This document shows positions 34,422-44,483 of a DNA stretch of 64,000 nt, piece after piece (position 1 is the stretch's first letter; every line of letters starts with the position of its first letter). The position numbers and the translations under genes are program-made. The DNA lies in NCBI GenBank assembly GCA_016214905.1, contig JACRMQ010000007.1, positions 943,695 through 1,007,694 on the forward strand, given 5' to 3'. Under the pieces are notes generated by a model, which was not told the DNA's origin, searched no databases, and saw only the letters and a list, made by a program, of their open reading frames with translations. This DNA is from Ignavibacteriales bacterium. GTDB taxonomy: Bacteria; Bacteroidota; Ignavibacteria; UBA10030; SZUA-254.

Positions 34422-37400
34422 ATGAAACGCATTATATGTTTTCTTGCAATTCTCTCCGCCGTGGTTTTTGTGACTGCGGCGGCAGAGCCGATCCGGCTCT
34501 CGATGAAAGATACCACGGTCGTCAGAGGTACATCATTCCTCTATCCGATTTCAGTCGATAGCGCTTTGACAGGATTAAATGTTACTTCGTATGAAGTTGA
34601 CTTTAATTATGATGGCGGCGCATTCCAAATCGACAGCATTATTGTTGCGGGATCGTTAACCCAGAGTTGGGGATTACCGACTTATCATGATTACAAAACG
34701 CATCTAACAATCGCGGGTGCCGGAACTCAATCGCTGACAGGGACCGGAGTATTGCTTTATCTAAAGCTGACTGCAATTTCTTCTTCCGGCGCGTGGGGGT
34801 CCAGCTTCATCTTCTCCAGGGCGATGTTGAACGAAGGAAGTCCTTTAACAGAAACTAGAAGCGGAACAATTTGGATCTCAAATCCGCCTTATATCTCTGT
34901 CTATCCCGAGAATGCAACTTTAAGCGTTGCAGACCAACAACAATTCTATGCTTCATACGCAACAGCACCAATAACATGGACAACGACAGATCTGTCTGTT
35001 GCTACTATAGATGCGAATGGATTGCTGACAGGTGTTCATGCTGGATTTGTAAAAGTAGTTGCAAAGGATAATAATAATATCATCGATACATCGGGAGTTG
35101 TAGAAGTCCGGGCGTTTAAAATGATCATTCGCGATACTTCTATCTTGCAGGGGTATAATCTCAAGATTCCGATATATGTTACTGATTTAGGTCAGGTCGA
35201 TGTCACATCGGGTCAATTCGTTATCACGTACAATCCGGACCTGATATCTTATCTTGAAACAGATCAGGCAGGTACATTATTGGAGGGATATACCACACCT
35301 TCAGTAAGACAAGTCTCAAACCGGTTAGAAATTTCATTTGCAGGATCAAACAGATTAAATGGAATTGGAACCCAAGTTTTGATCTATCTTAACTTCAAGG
35401 TTTCGATTCTTACCTATGGCTGGACCGGATTAAATATTTCGAATTTGCTGTTTAACGAAAATATTCTGGGAACGGTTAGAGACGGAAATCTATACGTCAA
35501 CAATCGTACAGTTTTGGGAATAACTCCACAAACCGCCAATCTTCTCGTCGGTGATTCATTGCTATTTTCTGTGACAAGCGGTTCGCCCGTTTATCCATTA
35601 CAGTGGCATGTTGCCGATCCGGCTAAAGGCACAATATCGAACACAGGTTTATTCCACGCAAATCAAAGTGGAAGTGTTGTTATTGACGTTGCCGATTCGG
35701 TGGGGAAGATAGGATTCTCACAAAACATCAACATATTCGATGTGAAATTATCGATACCCGATACGAACATGCTGTCGCGCGATTCTGTCATACTCCCGAT
35801 CTACATAACGGAATATACACCCGGTATTACAGCCGCGCAGATGATTGTCAAATTCGATTCAACATTTTTTGAAAATCCGAGCGTAATAACGGCAGGGACA
35901 CTCAGCGAGGGAAGCGAGGTTTATGGCGCTGCCAGACCTGAGACGCTATCAATAGCAACAGCAACACTTTCACCGATAACCGGTCCCGGAGTTTTGTGGA
36001 AAGTTAAATTTTACACACGGTATGGAGCGCCGAAATTATCAACATCAACATTGAGATTGGTTGGAGTTGTTTTCAATCAAGGTGTGCCGATACCTTTAAT
36101 CGATAACAGCGACGTCTACATAAGGTGGGAGAAAGATGTAAGAGTAAATGAGATTCTGGAACCGGCGGGGATAATCAGCCGTGATACAGTAGTTACACCG
36201 ATGGTACAGATTGCGAACGTTCGGAATGTTGAACAAACGGCTCTTTACCGATTTAGAATCGGATCTCTTTATGAAGACACGCTTACGGCAACGTTAGCAC
36301 CGTGGGAAACGCGAACGATTACATTCGCGAAATCATGGACTGCTTCTCCATCAGGAACTCATGTGATTCGCTGCGATGCTTTTCTTGTTGGTGATCAGGA
36401 TACTTCCAACAATACAGTAATCCGAAATCTCGCTGTGGTTCGCACGAGTGCAGATCCTATTATCCTCAGCATGACACCGAATTATGCGGGTAATAATGGC
36501 ATACTGAGGGCTTATATACATGGGCATAATTTCCGATCAGGCGCGACTGTGAAATTAACCAAAGATGGATCACCCGATTATTTTGTCCATCATAATTACA
36601 CAAAAGTCATCGATTCACAAAAGTTGATGGTGGTTTTTGATTTTCAGGATAATACTCTTGGTACCTGGAACGTAACCGTCATGAATCCCGATAGCGGAAC
36701 TACGACTTTTTATGATGGATTCACGTTAGAAGCACCTCATAAAAGATTGTGGACAGACATTGTCGGTCCCGATCGTGTTCGTATAGGGAGAGAGCAAACA
36801 TTTTCAGTTATCGTCGGGAATGTTGGAAATATAGATGCAGTAGGTGCTTTGCTCTTTATTCGCGGTCTTCCGAAGAACGTAATATTTACACCCGATTTCA
36901 GTTTTGCCCCCACACCTGAACCGGATGGAATCGATTGGAATAGTTCGTTAGGATGGATTGAATCTGAAACGGAAAGAATCATCCCGATTATGTTTCCGCT
37001 TTTACATGCGAATGAAACACGGCAAATCAATTTCAGGATAAAAATTCCGTGGGGTACACCACCATTCCATATTACCGCAGGAATAAATTCCTTGGACGGA
37101 CATTTGTACACTGCCTCAAGCTTATCCGCTCAGATGGGTCAAAGTTTGATTGGTATTCAGGAAATAAATTGGGCTTGTGTTACTGCGGTGGGCGCGTTGA
37201 TTGGAAATGTTGCCGGTGCGTTTATTCCGAACGATTGTATAAGTTTGGGTATCAATACATTTACTACCATCGCATCGTTAATTGCAGCAGATCAGGCAGA
37301 CGGTTATTCGTATGTTCAAATGATGGCATCTACAGTAAAGGATGCTCTCTTCTGCGCGGGTTATGTTATGGGCGGACCGATTGCAACCGCGATCAAAGTA

Positions 37401-39149
37401 GCATCGATCATTACTGATTTAATTGCAAGCGGTGTTGATATCGGACAGAAATGTTGGCCCGACCCGACCAGCGATAAACCCGTTCAACCGGTCGCCGCGA
37501 TGGATCCAAATCATAAATCGGGTCCGGGTGGTTACGATACCACGTATCACTGGACAACAACCGACCAACCGTTCACATATCTTGTTGAATTTGAGAACAT
37601 AGCATCGGCAAGCGCCGAGGCGGAATCTATTTTTGTACGCGATACGCTTGATACAAATTTTGATTTAAATACCTTGCAGCTTCTAAGCTCAAGTCATCCG
37701 CAATTTTTAACTACGACTGTCGATTCAATTTCAAGATCGATCACATGGACGTTTGGTGGAATCATGCTTCCTCCAAATGTTAATCCTCCCGAAGGGCAGG
37801 GTTGGGCAATCTTCAGTATTATGCCAAAGCCCAATTTAGCGTCCGGAACACAGATTAAAAATTCTGCAAGCATTGTCTTCGATTATAATCCACCCATTGT
37901 AACGAATCTTTATATCAATACGGTCGATTCTGCTAAACCTGAAAGTCATGTGCTGCTGCTTCCCGACACAACTCATACCGGTGAATTTGTTGTCAGTTGG
38001 AGTGGTCAAGATGATTCGCTCGGTTCCGGTATTCGCGGATACGATATATATGTAAAGTATGATTCAGGTTCTTATACTAAATGGTTAACCGAGACCAAAG
38101 ATACCTCGGCAGTCTTCTTAGGTGATAACGAAAGAATTCATTCGTTCTACAGTGTCGCAATTGATAATGCCGGACTGCGTGAGGATGAACCTTTATCTCC
38201 GGATGCAGTAACCTGGGTCGATGGTATAGCATCACCTGTCTATTTAAAACTTACATCTGGGTCTGCCACAAGTAATCCGCGACCGACGTTCACGTGGACT
38301 CCGACTGCAGGGAAATTGGGTCATTATGTTTTCGAATATGCTTCCGATAGTTTGTTCACATTAAATGTTCACTCCATCGGTTCAATTCCTGAGACAACAT
38401 ATACCATGACCGATTCACTTATCGACGGAATATATTGGTGGAGAGTTGAGGGAGTGAGCAGATCCGGAAGCCATAGCGGTTTCCGTACACCAATTAAGTT
38501 CACGATAGACACACAACCACCTGATATGCCTTTGTTGCTGTCGATTCTTGATGGTGCAATAATTAAAGTTGCCAATCCTTCGTTCAGTTGGACAAGTGTA
38601 ACCGAACCGGGAGTGAAATATTTCTGGGAATGTGCGTTCGATACATTGTTCGATTCTGTTAGAGCGGCATATTATTCAAGCGATACTATGATGACGGTAC
38701 CTGTGAGCATGTCGCTTAACAGGGGAACATATTACTGGCATGTTCGCGCTGTTGATCCTGCAATGAACAAAAGTTCTTATCAAACAAAACCATTCATGTT
38801 CTACATCGACTCTACATTTGTTGGTGTGAAGGAGGATGAACCAGTACCTGAAAAATTCAGTCTTCAACAGAATTATCCGAATCCATTCAATCCTATAACC
38901 AAGATTGAATATGGACTTCCGGCAGAAAGCCACATACGGCTCAAAATCTACGACATTTTGGGAAGGGAAGTAATTACGTTGGTAGACGATATTCAATCGG
39001 CAGGATATAGAACTATTGAATGGAAATCGAATAATAGCTCGGGCATGAATGTCGCAAGCGGAATTTACTTCTACAGGATCGATGCAACCAGCATCTCAAA
39101 TCCGAAAGATACTTTTACAGGTGTTAAAAAGTTGATGTTGCTAAGATAG
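34422..39149 (+). CDS. Giant T9SS surface protein: cohesin-like, BIG2, IPT and FnIII-like domains
   Basis: 1575 residues, AAAGGAG before ATG. After a signal peptide come three cohesin-like domains (about 25-150, 229-362, 441-575) alternating with two BIG2 Ig-like domains (about 156-228, 366-440). Next are CARDB-like segments, an IPT/TIG-like unit (about 683-770), and a hydrophobic stretch (about 900-1010, GALIGNVAGAFIP...IASLIAAD). A DPNHKSGPGGYDTT...YLVEFENIA region follows (about 1027-1170), then FnIII-like repeats and a T9SS sorting domain (about 1480-1575, NYPNPFNP ... KKLMLLR). It starts 54 bases after the previous giant gene, so they are probably co-expressed. Likely a cell-surface scaffold. 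Confidence 0.83.
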   Translation: MKRIICFLAILSAVVFVTAAAEPIRLSMKDTTVVRGTSFLYPISVDSALTGLNVTSYEVDFNYDGGAFQIDSIIVAGSLTQSWGLPTYHDYKTHLTIAGAGTQSLTGTGVLLYLKLTAISSSGAWGSSFIFSRAMLNEGSPLTETRSGTIWISNPPYISVYPENATLSVADQQQFYASYATAPITWTTTDLSVATIDANGLLTGVHAGFVKVVAKDNNNIIDTSGVVEVRAFKMIIRDTSILQGYNLKIPIYVTDLGQVDVTSGQFVITYNPDLISYLETDQAGTLLEGYTTPSVRQVSNRLEISFAGSNRLNGIGTQVLIYLNFKVSILTYGWTGLNISNLLFNENILGTVRDGNLYVNNRTVLGITPQTANLLVGDSLLFSVTSGSPVYPLQWHVADPAKGTISNTGLFHANQSGSVVIDVADSVGKIGFSQNINIFDVKLSIPDTNMLSRDSVILPIYITEYTPGITAAQMIVKFDSTFFENPSVITAGTLSEGSEVYGAARPETLSIATATLSPITGPGVLWKVKFYTRYGAPKLSTSTLRLVGVVFNQGVPIPLIDNSDVYIRWEKDVRVNEILEPAGIISRDTVVTPMVQIANVRNVEQTALYRFRIGSLYEDTLTATLAPWETRTITFAKSWTASPSGTHVIRCDAFLVGDQDTSNNTVIRNLAVVRTSADPIILSMTPNYAGNNGILRAYIHGHNFRSGATVKLTKDGSPDYFVHHNYTKVIDSQKLMVVFDFQDNTLGTWNVTVMNPDSGTTTFYDGFTLEAPHKRLWTDIVGPDRVRIGREQTFSVIVGNVGNIDAVGALLFIRGLPKNVIFTPDFSFAPTPEPDGIDWNSSLGWIESETERIIPIMFPLLHANETRQINFRIKIPWGTPPFHITAGINSLDGHLYTASSLSAQMGQSLIGIQEINWACVTAVGALIGNVAGAFIPNDCISLGINTFTTIASLIAADQADGYSYVQMMASTVKDALFCAGYVMGGPIATAIKVASIITDLIASGVDIGQKCWPDPTSDKPVQPVAAMDPNHKSGPGGYDTTYHWTTTDQPFTYLVEFENIASASAEAESIFVRDTLDTNFDLNTLQLLSSSHPQFLTTTVDSISRSITWTFGGIMLPPNVNPPEGQGWAIFSIMPKPNLASGTQIKNSASIVFDYNPPIVTNLYINTVDSAKPESHVLLLPDTTHTGEFVVSWSGQDDSLGSGIRGYDIYVKYDSGSYTKWLTETKDTSAVFLGDNERIHSFYSVAIDNAGLREDEPLSPDAVTWVDGIASPVYLKLTSGSATSNPRPTFTWTPTAGKLGHYVFEYASDSLFTLNVHSIGSIPETTYTMTDSLIDGIYWWRVEGVSRSGSHSGFRTPIKFTIDTQPPDMPLLLSILDGAIIKVANPSFSWTSVTEPGVKYFWECAFDTLFDSVRAAYYSSDTMMTVPVSMSLNRGTYYWHVRAVDPAMNKSSYQTKPFMFYIDSTFVGVKEDEPVPEKFSLQQNYPNPFNPITKIEYGLPAESHIRLKIYDILGREVITLVDDIQSAGYRTIEWKSNNSSGMNVASGIYFYRIDATSISNPKDTFTGVKKLMLLR

Positions 39150-39175
39150 TATTAATTCTATTATAACTTATTCTG

Positions 39176-39226
39176 CTAATTTAGAACTCCGGTTTTTCTC
39201 ACGAGGAAATCGGAGTTCTAAATTAG
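39176..39226 (+). terminator. Strong hairpin terminator after the giant gene pair
   Basis: A perfect 16-bp stem (39176-39191 with 39211-39226, CTAATTTAGAACTCCG and its complement) whose inner part (TTTCTC / GAGGAAA) can pair further. It is followed by TTATTTTTGTTG and lies 27 bases past the stop. Confidence 0.75.
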
Positions 39227-39295
39227 TTATTTTTGTTGGGATGACGGGGTGTGTGTTCACTTTAAATGATTTTCGATGAAAATATAAATTTCTCG

Positions 39296-39324
39296 TTGAC
39301 ATTAAATTTATAATTGCCTAACTT
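39296..39324 (+). promoter_or_regulatory. Sigma70-like promoter of the Asp-box lipoprotein gene
   Basis: Perfect TTGACA (39296-39301), 17-base spacer, TAACTT (39319-39324). Start expected near 39331. Confidence 0.5.
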
Positions 39325-39443
39325 CCATGAGAGAAATGATAGTATTCCCCTTCGAAGATGTTGTCGATCATACAAATTAATAAGTAAAGTTTTTATTGAA
39401 CAAATTTGTTAGTGCTGATATTTTAACTAATGTGAGGTATACG

Positions 39444-40646
39444 ATGTACAAAGATCTCAGCCAATGGGATATTCAAATGGATAGAATATTTGAATATCTT
39501 CTGATTTTCTATAAAATATTTCGTGTGCAAATGTTATCCCAAGGACGAATTAATCGATTTTACTACCCTACCATAATCGTATTATTATCTTGGCTTTCCT
39601 TTCTCACATTAAGTTGTAATTCTAATCCTCAAATTGTAAGTCCACCATTGCCACCCCAACCACCTACACAGATAAACACGTGGGATTTTGTTGGGCTTTC
39701 AGGGATAGATGACATTTCGTCGATTGTTGTTGTGCCACAAAAGCCTTGGATAATATTTGTTGGTATCGGGAGCGATTTTAGTGGTGGTACGGTGGGTAAA
39801 ATAATAAAATCCACCGACTGGGGAGGTACATGGAAAAAAGTAACAGATAGCATCTCAGTCGGTAAAATAATATTAGATCCCCAAAACGAGAATATACTTT
39901 ATGCCAGTCTTGGACCATTAAATGATTGTATCCCTGGGGTAATTAAATCTACCGATATGGGAGATTCGTGGTTTAGAATAGATAAAATGATGGACCTAGA
40001 CTGGGAAATGGGGGCCGGCATAACGATTGACCCCACAAACAGCAATGTTTTATATACAAGCATTTCCGGTTATTTCGGAGGCGGGCTGCTAAAATCTGTA
40101 GATGCCGGTAATACATGGTTTATGCTACCGCCTAAGTGGGAAGGGAGTTTTCCACCGCTCGCAGATGGGGTAACGGCATTCGCAATCGATCCAAAAAATT
40201 CGAATGAACTTTATTTAGGAATGAACTGGACCGGTTATTTAATGAAATCATATAATGGGGGAGATACCTTCAACGTTATCCGTGATTCTGCCTTGGGCCT
40301 ACCTGTATGCTTGCTTGTCAACCCATATCGTACCAATGTTGTATACCTTGGATGCGTGGAGGGCGGCTTTCAACGTAGCACGGATCATGGAATCTCATGG
40401 CACTGGATGGGATTTATCAATGCTTATAAATTTATAATGTATAAGGATTCGATGCTCTTCCTCTGTGATAATGGGGGAGTACATATATCAACTAATGATG
40501 GAGTTAACTGGAGACGTATCGGCATCGGTACTGCTATTGATCAGGTATTGGCACTTGGCATTGATAAAAGGAATAAATTCCTTTATGCCGCGAATAATAG
40601 CCTGTCATCATCTGCCGGACTATACCGATATAAGATTAACAATTAG
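39444..40646 (+). CDS. Asp-box (BNR-like) repeat lipoprotein
   Basis: 400 residues from ATG 39444, which has GTGAGG six bases upstream; an ATG at 39531 would give a shorter and more standard lipoprotein signal. The hydrophobic YYPTIIVLLSWLSFLTLSC fits a lipobox. The body is a beta-propeller-type run of at least six Asp-box repeats: KSTDWGGTWKKV, KSTDMGDSWFRI, KSVDAGNTWFML, KSYNGGDTFNVI, RSTDHGISWHWM, STNDGVNWRRI. Such proteins include sialidase-like and Ycf48-like propellers; no catalytic sialidase residues are evident. Probably an exposed binding or structural protein. Confidence 0.78.
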   Translation: MYKDLSQWDIQMDRIFEYLLIFYKIFRVQMLSQGRINRFYYPTIIVLLSWLSFLTLSCNSNPQIVSPPLPPQPPTQINTWDFVGLSGIDDISSIVVVPQKPWIIFVGIGSDFSGGTVGKIIKSTDWGGTWKKVTDSISVGKIILDPQNENILYASLGPLNDCIPGVIKSTDMGDSWFRIDKMMDLDWEMGAGITIDPTNSNVLYTSISGYFGGGLLKSVDAGNTWFMLPPKWEGSFPPLADGVTAFAIDPKNSNELYLGMNWTGYLMKSYNGGDTFNVIRDSALGLPVCLLVNPYRTNVVYLGCVEGGFQRSTDHGISWHWMGFINAYKFIMYKDSMLFLCDNGGVHISTNDGVNWRRIGIGTAIDQVLALGIDKRNKFLYAANNSLSSSAGLYRYKINN

Positions 40647-40677
40647 GGTTTTTTATTTGCTTAGAATGGATGGATAA

Positions 40678-43014
40678 TTATTTATTTATCAACGCCAACG
40701 CTATTTTTTCAGCAGTGATAGGCATCGATTTGATTCTGATTCCAAGAGCATCATCAACAGCGTTTGCAATCATCGGTGCGCAGGGTATCATAGTGTGTTC
40801 ACCAACTCCCCGTGCACCGGATGGTCCATCGGGTTGAGGTACTTCTATGATAATCGGAACTATCTCATCTGGAATATCCATCGATGTTGGAATTTTATAA
40901 TCAGTGAAGTTTGCGTTTACAAGTTTACCTTTCTCATTGAATCGCATATCCTCATAAAGGACAGTAGCAATTCCTTGCAGTAAGCCACCCGTGATTTGTC
41001 CGTTGATTAAATCGGGGTTGAGCGCTTTGCCAACATCAACTGCAAGAACCACTTTAGGAATTTTCACTTTGCCTGTTTGTTTATCAACTTCAATTTTAAC
41101 TGCGCTTGCGCCAACTGTGTAATGAACGTTTGGATGACCGCCCTGACTTGTTTCAGGGTCGCTCAATGCAGAGGTAAACTCCGGCATGAACATTCCACGT
41201 CCTAAGATCGGTCCGCCACGGTACGAGCCGTCCGGTTTCTGAATTCCTGCAATAATAAAATCACGAAGTTTCAAAGAGAAATTTTTATCTGTTTTTGATT
41301 TTACAGATTCATCTTCAAGGTAAAGTGATTTTCGATCTTTGCCGAGTGCCCGCTCAACAATGTCAAAAATTTGTTCACGCGCATCTATAGCTGCGCTTTC
41401 GACTGCTCGTCCGCATCCCCAGGTAACATGCGAGCCGACTGTTTGCCATTCATATGGATTGCGATCAGTGTCGGGTGTTTCAACCCGTATCTTTTCCGGC
41501 GGCACAGTTAGAACTTCAGCCGCGATTTGTGCCATGACCGTCAATAAACCCTGACCTATTTCCATCCCCGATATGAGAATGTTGATGCTTCCGTCTTCAT
41601 TGAATTTCAAAAACGCAGAGGAGGAAGCGTTGGGTGGCATCGCGGGCGCTTTCCAGAATAATGCAATTCCTTTACCAATTGCTTTGTTCGGATCGCTCGA
41701 TGTTTCTTTATTGCCCCATTCGATTTCTTTTTCAACTTTGTCGATTGCTTCAAGTAAACCGTTCGCGTTCATCTTGCCACCGTAGTTGAGAATGTCACCT
41801 TCGCGGATTGCATTCTTACGACGAAGTTGTATCGGATCGATCTTCATTTTCTTTGCAATTTCATTTAGATGAGATTCAAGCCCGAATAAAAATTCGGAAT
41901 ACCCGAATCCGCGGTATGGTCCACCAGGTGGAAGATTGGTATAGATGCAAACAGAATCGATGTTGACATTTGGAATATTGTATGGACCTGAAGCAGAAAG
42001 TCCGGCAGCGTTGACAACATTTGCGCCGTACTCGACATAGGCGCCTGCGTCCCAATTTAAAATATTATCCATTGCGATGATGGTGCCGTCTTTTTTCAAT
42101 CCAACTTTTATTCTCGCGGTTAATCCCTGCCGCTGATATGTGTTGTAAAATTCTTGTGCACGTGACCAGAGGACTTTCACTGGTCTGCCTTTAACAGCAG
42201 TAGCTAATGCGGCGCCAAGAATTTCCATCGAGACGCCGGCTTTTCCACCGAATCCGCCGCCAATAAACGGCGTTATAACCCGAATATCTTTATGCGATAA
42301 TCCAAGTGGTGCAAGCGCTTCTGCAAAAAGATTCCGTTGCGTGTATGGAGATTGCGAAGCCGTCCAAACCGTCAGTCGGTCTGAATTATCGTACAAACCA
42401 ACCGCGCCGTGGAGTTCAATTGCACAGTGGGCATAACGTGGAACCGTATATGTATCTTCAAAAATAAAATCTGCTTCTTTGAAAGCTTTCCCGACATCAC
42501 CTTTTCTGACTTTTCTAAGATGTGCAATATTCGTGTCGCTTTTGGGGAAGAACCACGGGACGTGTTTATAATGTCGTAGTTCAGGGTGGATGAGGTTTGT
42601 ATCTTTAGCAAGTGCCTGCTCGACGTTGAGAATTGCCGGAAGTTCAGTGTAATCCACTTTCACTAACTTTGCCGCTTTCAATGCACTTGCTGCATCTCTC
42701 GCTATCACCGCACCGATCTGTTCTCCGACAAATCTTACTCTATCTTGAGCAAAGATGAATCGATCATGCATGTAAAGTCCGAACCGGAACGGGAAATCTT
42801 TCCCTGTAACAATCTTTACAACTCCGGGAATATTCTCAGCTTCACTCGTGTCAATTTTGTTGATGAGGGCATGTGCGAACTTGCTTTCGACAATCGCCGC
42901 GTAGAGAAGATCGGGACCAAAATCGAGATCGTCGATGAATTCAGCCGCGCCTGTAACTTTCGCTTTGCCATCTATTCTGACTGTTGATTTACCTATATAT
43001 TTATTTTCTGTCAT
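40678..43014 (-). CDS. Molybdenum hydroxylase large subunit (XDH/aldehyde oxidase family)
   Basis: 778 residues, AAAGG before ATG 43014. The two Mo-domain halves are complete: KVTGAAEFIDDL and RFVGEQIGAVIARD, then FIGGGFGGKAGVSMEILGAALA (cofactor contact), GGPYRGFGYSEFLFGLES (active-site Arg loop; SE stands where PQ is common in xanthine dehydrogenases), GMEIGQGLLTVMAQIAAEVL and the C-terminal GARGVGEHTM with the catalytic Glu. It binds molybdopterin-cytosine or guanine dinucleotide and hydroxylates a ring carbon or aldehyde; the substrate is unknown. Last gene of the ten-gene operon, separated from the iron-sulfur subunit gene by a 96-base gap holding a repeat. Confidence 0.92.
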   Translation of the reverse strand: MTENKYIGKSTVRIDGKAKVTGAAEFIDDLDFGPDLLYAAIVESKFAHALINKIDTSEAENIPGVVKIVTGKDFPFRFGLYMHDRFIFAQDRVRFVGEQIGAVIARDAASALKAAKLVKVDYTELPAILNVEQALAKDTNLIHPELRHYKHVPWFFPKSDTNIAHLRKVRKGDVGKAFKEADFIFEDTYTVPRYAHCAIELHGAVGLYDNSDRLTVWTASQSPYTQRNLFAEALAPLGLSHKDIRVITPFIGGGFGGKAGVSMEILGAALATAVKGRPVKVLWSRAQEFYNTYQRQGLTARIKVGLKKDGTIIAMDNILNWDAGAYVEYGANVVNAAGLSASGPYNIPNVNIDSVCIYTNLPPGGPYRGFGYSEFLFGLESHLNEIAKKMKIDPIQLRRKNAIREGDILNYGGKMNANGLLEAIDKVEKEIEWGNKETSSDPNKAIGKGIALFWKAPAMPPNASSSAFLKFNEDGSINILISGMEIGQGLLTVMAQIAAEVLTVPPEKIRVETPDTDRNPYEWQTVGSHVTWGCGRAVESAAIDAREQIFDIVERALGKDRKSLYLEDESVKSKTDKNFSLKLRDFIIAGIQKPDGSYRGGPILGRGMFMPEFTSALSDPETSQGGHPNVHYTVGASAVKIEVDKQTGKVKIPKVVLAVDVGKALNPDLINGQITGGLLQGIATVLYEDMRFNEKGKLVNANFTDYKIPTSMDIPDEIVPIIIEVPQPDGPSGARGVGEHTMIPCAPMIANAVDDALGIRIKSMPITAEKIALALINK

Positions 43015-43040
43015 AAACCTTTAATCCTATAATATCTCTT

Positions 43041-43104
43041 TGTCATGCTGAACGAAAGTGAAGCATCTTTTGTTGTCAGATTCCTCACTCCGTTCGGAAT
43101 GACA
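43041..43104. repeat. Dispersed TGTCATGCTGAAC...GGAATGACA repeat, copy 2
   Basis: A 64-base element with inverted ends TGTCAT / ATGACA, lying inside the operon between the large and iron-sulfur subunit genes. It matches in reverse the element at 25331-25410. Confidence 0.55.
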
Positions 43105-43110
43105 TAACCC

Positions 43111-43566
43111 TTATTTAGTGATCGCTTCGATTGCTTCGATGATGGGAGTGTAACCCGTGCACCTGCATAAATTGCCGGATAGGGCTTCCTGAATTTCTTC
43201 TTTGTTCGGTTTTTGATTCTCTGCGAGAAGTTCTGTCGCGGACAGAATCATCCCCGGCGCGCAGAAGCCGCACTGAAACGAATTATGCTCGATGAACGAT
43301 TTCTGAAGCGACGTCAATCCGCTATCCATAAGTCCTTCAAGAGTAACCACTTCCTGCCCGTCGACTTCGATACCAAGCACGAGACAACTGCGAACGGTTT
43401 TGCCATTGATCATAACCGTGCACGTGCCGCAATCTCCATTATCGCATCCGCACTTCGGACTTTTTACACCGATCTTATCCCGAAGTACTTCAAGAAGAAC
43501 TTCGTTGGGATTGACCTCGAGTGCAATTGTTTCGCTGTTTAAATTAAATTTGATTTCTTGTCTCAT
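43111..43566 (-). CDS. Molybdenum hydroxylase 2Fe-2S subunit
   Basis: 151 residues from the second ATG (43566), seven bases after AAGGA; ATG 43572 would sit too close to it. The N-terminal plant-type ferredoxin cluster is held by Cys41, Cys46, Cys49 and Cys61 (CDNGDCGTC...RSC). The C-terminal helical cluster has CGFCAPGM and GNLCRCTGY, the CxxC / CRC pattern of XdhC/CoxS-type subunits. It passes electrons from the Mo centre to the FAD subunit. It lies four bases after the FAD-subunit gene in the same operon. Confidence 0.94.
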   Translation of the reverse strand: MRQEIKFNLNSETIALEVNPNEVLLEVLRDKIGVKSPKCGCDNGDCGTCTVMINGKTVRSCLVLGIEVDGQEVVTLEGLMDSGLTSLQKSFIEHNSFQCGFCAPGMILSATELLAENQKPNKEEIQEALSGNLCRCTGYTPIIEAIEAITK

Positions 43567-43576
43567 CGTCATTTCC

Positions 43577-44464
43577 TTATATCACACTCGTTCCATATTT
43601 CGGACTTTTACCGGTCAACCTGCTGATCGTGGCATTCAATCCTCGCTCGAACATCACTTTTGCCATGTGCATTCGATACTCTTTTGTCGCACGCACATCG
43701 GTAATCGGTTTGATCTCTTCCTCGATTAACTGATTTGCTTTTTCGATTAAGGTAGGAGTAATTGCTTGTCCGTTTAAAAGTTTCTCAACTTTTCTTGCTC
43801 GCACCGGGACAGGTGCCACCGCACCGAATGAAATCCTGAATGTTCCATCAGCCATTGCGAGTATAAGCAAATTCACCTGCGCGAGATCTTCGCCTGTATA
43901 TCTGCCAAGCTTTACCCAGCATCCGGCATGTTTCACTTTTGGAAACAGTAACGAAATGCCGGAGACAAGTTCGCCTTTTTGCAGAGAAGTCTTACGCGGA
44001 GCAATGAACCATTCGGCAGCGGGAATATTGCGCGTGCCTTTTTGTCCCACCACTTGCACGGTTGCATCGTATGCCATGAGTAATGGACCGCTATCCATGC
44101 AAGGAACTGCTGAGCAAATATTGCCGACAACAGTTGCTCTGTTCCGAATTCCGACTGATGCAACTGTTTTGGATATCTCAAAGATTACCGGATATTTTTC
44201 TTTAATGATTTTCGATTCGATCAAATCTGAAAACGTAACACCTGCCCCGATGAAAAGTGAATCATTTTCAAATTTGATCTGATTAAGTTCGTCAAGCCCT
44301 TTGATATCAACTACCACTTCGGGTTGAACAACATTTTCTTTTATGAGATCAATGAGATCGGTGCCGCCTGCAAGTATCGCCGTGTTCTTTGATTTTGCAA
44401 GAACCGTTAACGCCTCGCCTATGTTTTTTGGTTTTAGATAATCGAATTTATGAATTATGGGCAC
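43577..44464 (-). CDS. Molybdenum hydroxylase FAD subunit
   Basis: 295 residues from GTG 44464, chosen because GGAG lies eight bases upstream; upstream ATGs (44494, 44515) fall at or before the end of the cyclase gene. FAD-binding PCMH motifs: ILAGGTDLIDLI (first loop), LDELNQIKFENDSLFIGAGVTFSDLIES, and VGNICSAVPCMDSGPLL (second loop; usually GNICNASPAADS). The C-terminal CO-dehydrogenase flavoprotein domain includes GRYTGEDLAQVNLLILA and KEYRMHMAKVM. It completes the three-part hydroxylase. Confidence 0.92.
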   Translation of the reverse strand: MPIIHKFDYLKPKNIGEALTVLAKSKNTAILAGGTDLIDLIKENVVQPEVVVDIKGLDELNQIKFENDSLFIGAGVTFSDLIESKIIKEKYPVIFEISKTVASVGIRNRATVVGNICSAVPCMDSGPLLMAYDATVQVVGQKGTRNIPAAEWFIAPRKTSLQKGELVSGISLLFPKVKHAGCWVKLGRYTGEDLAQVNLLILAMADGTFRISFGAVAPVPVRARKVEKLLNGQAITPTLIEKANQLIEEEIKPITDVRATKEYRMHMAKVMFERGLNATISRLTGKSPKYGTSVI

Positions 44465-44483
44465 TTTAAATTCTCCAAAAAAA

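Noticed and set aside
40678-44464. Naming the Mo hydroxylase as xanthine dehydrogenase
   Set aside because: The three subunits fit the wider family, but the substrate loop (YRGFGYSE) differs from the common xanthine dehydrogenase form and there is no purine context.
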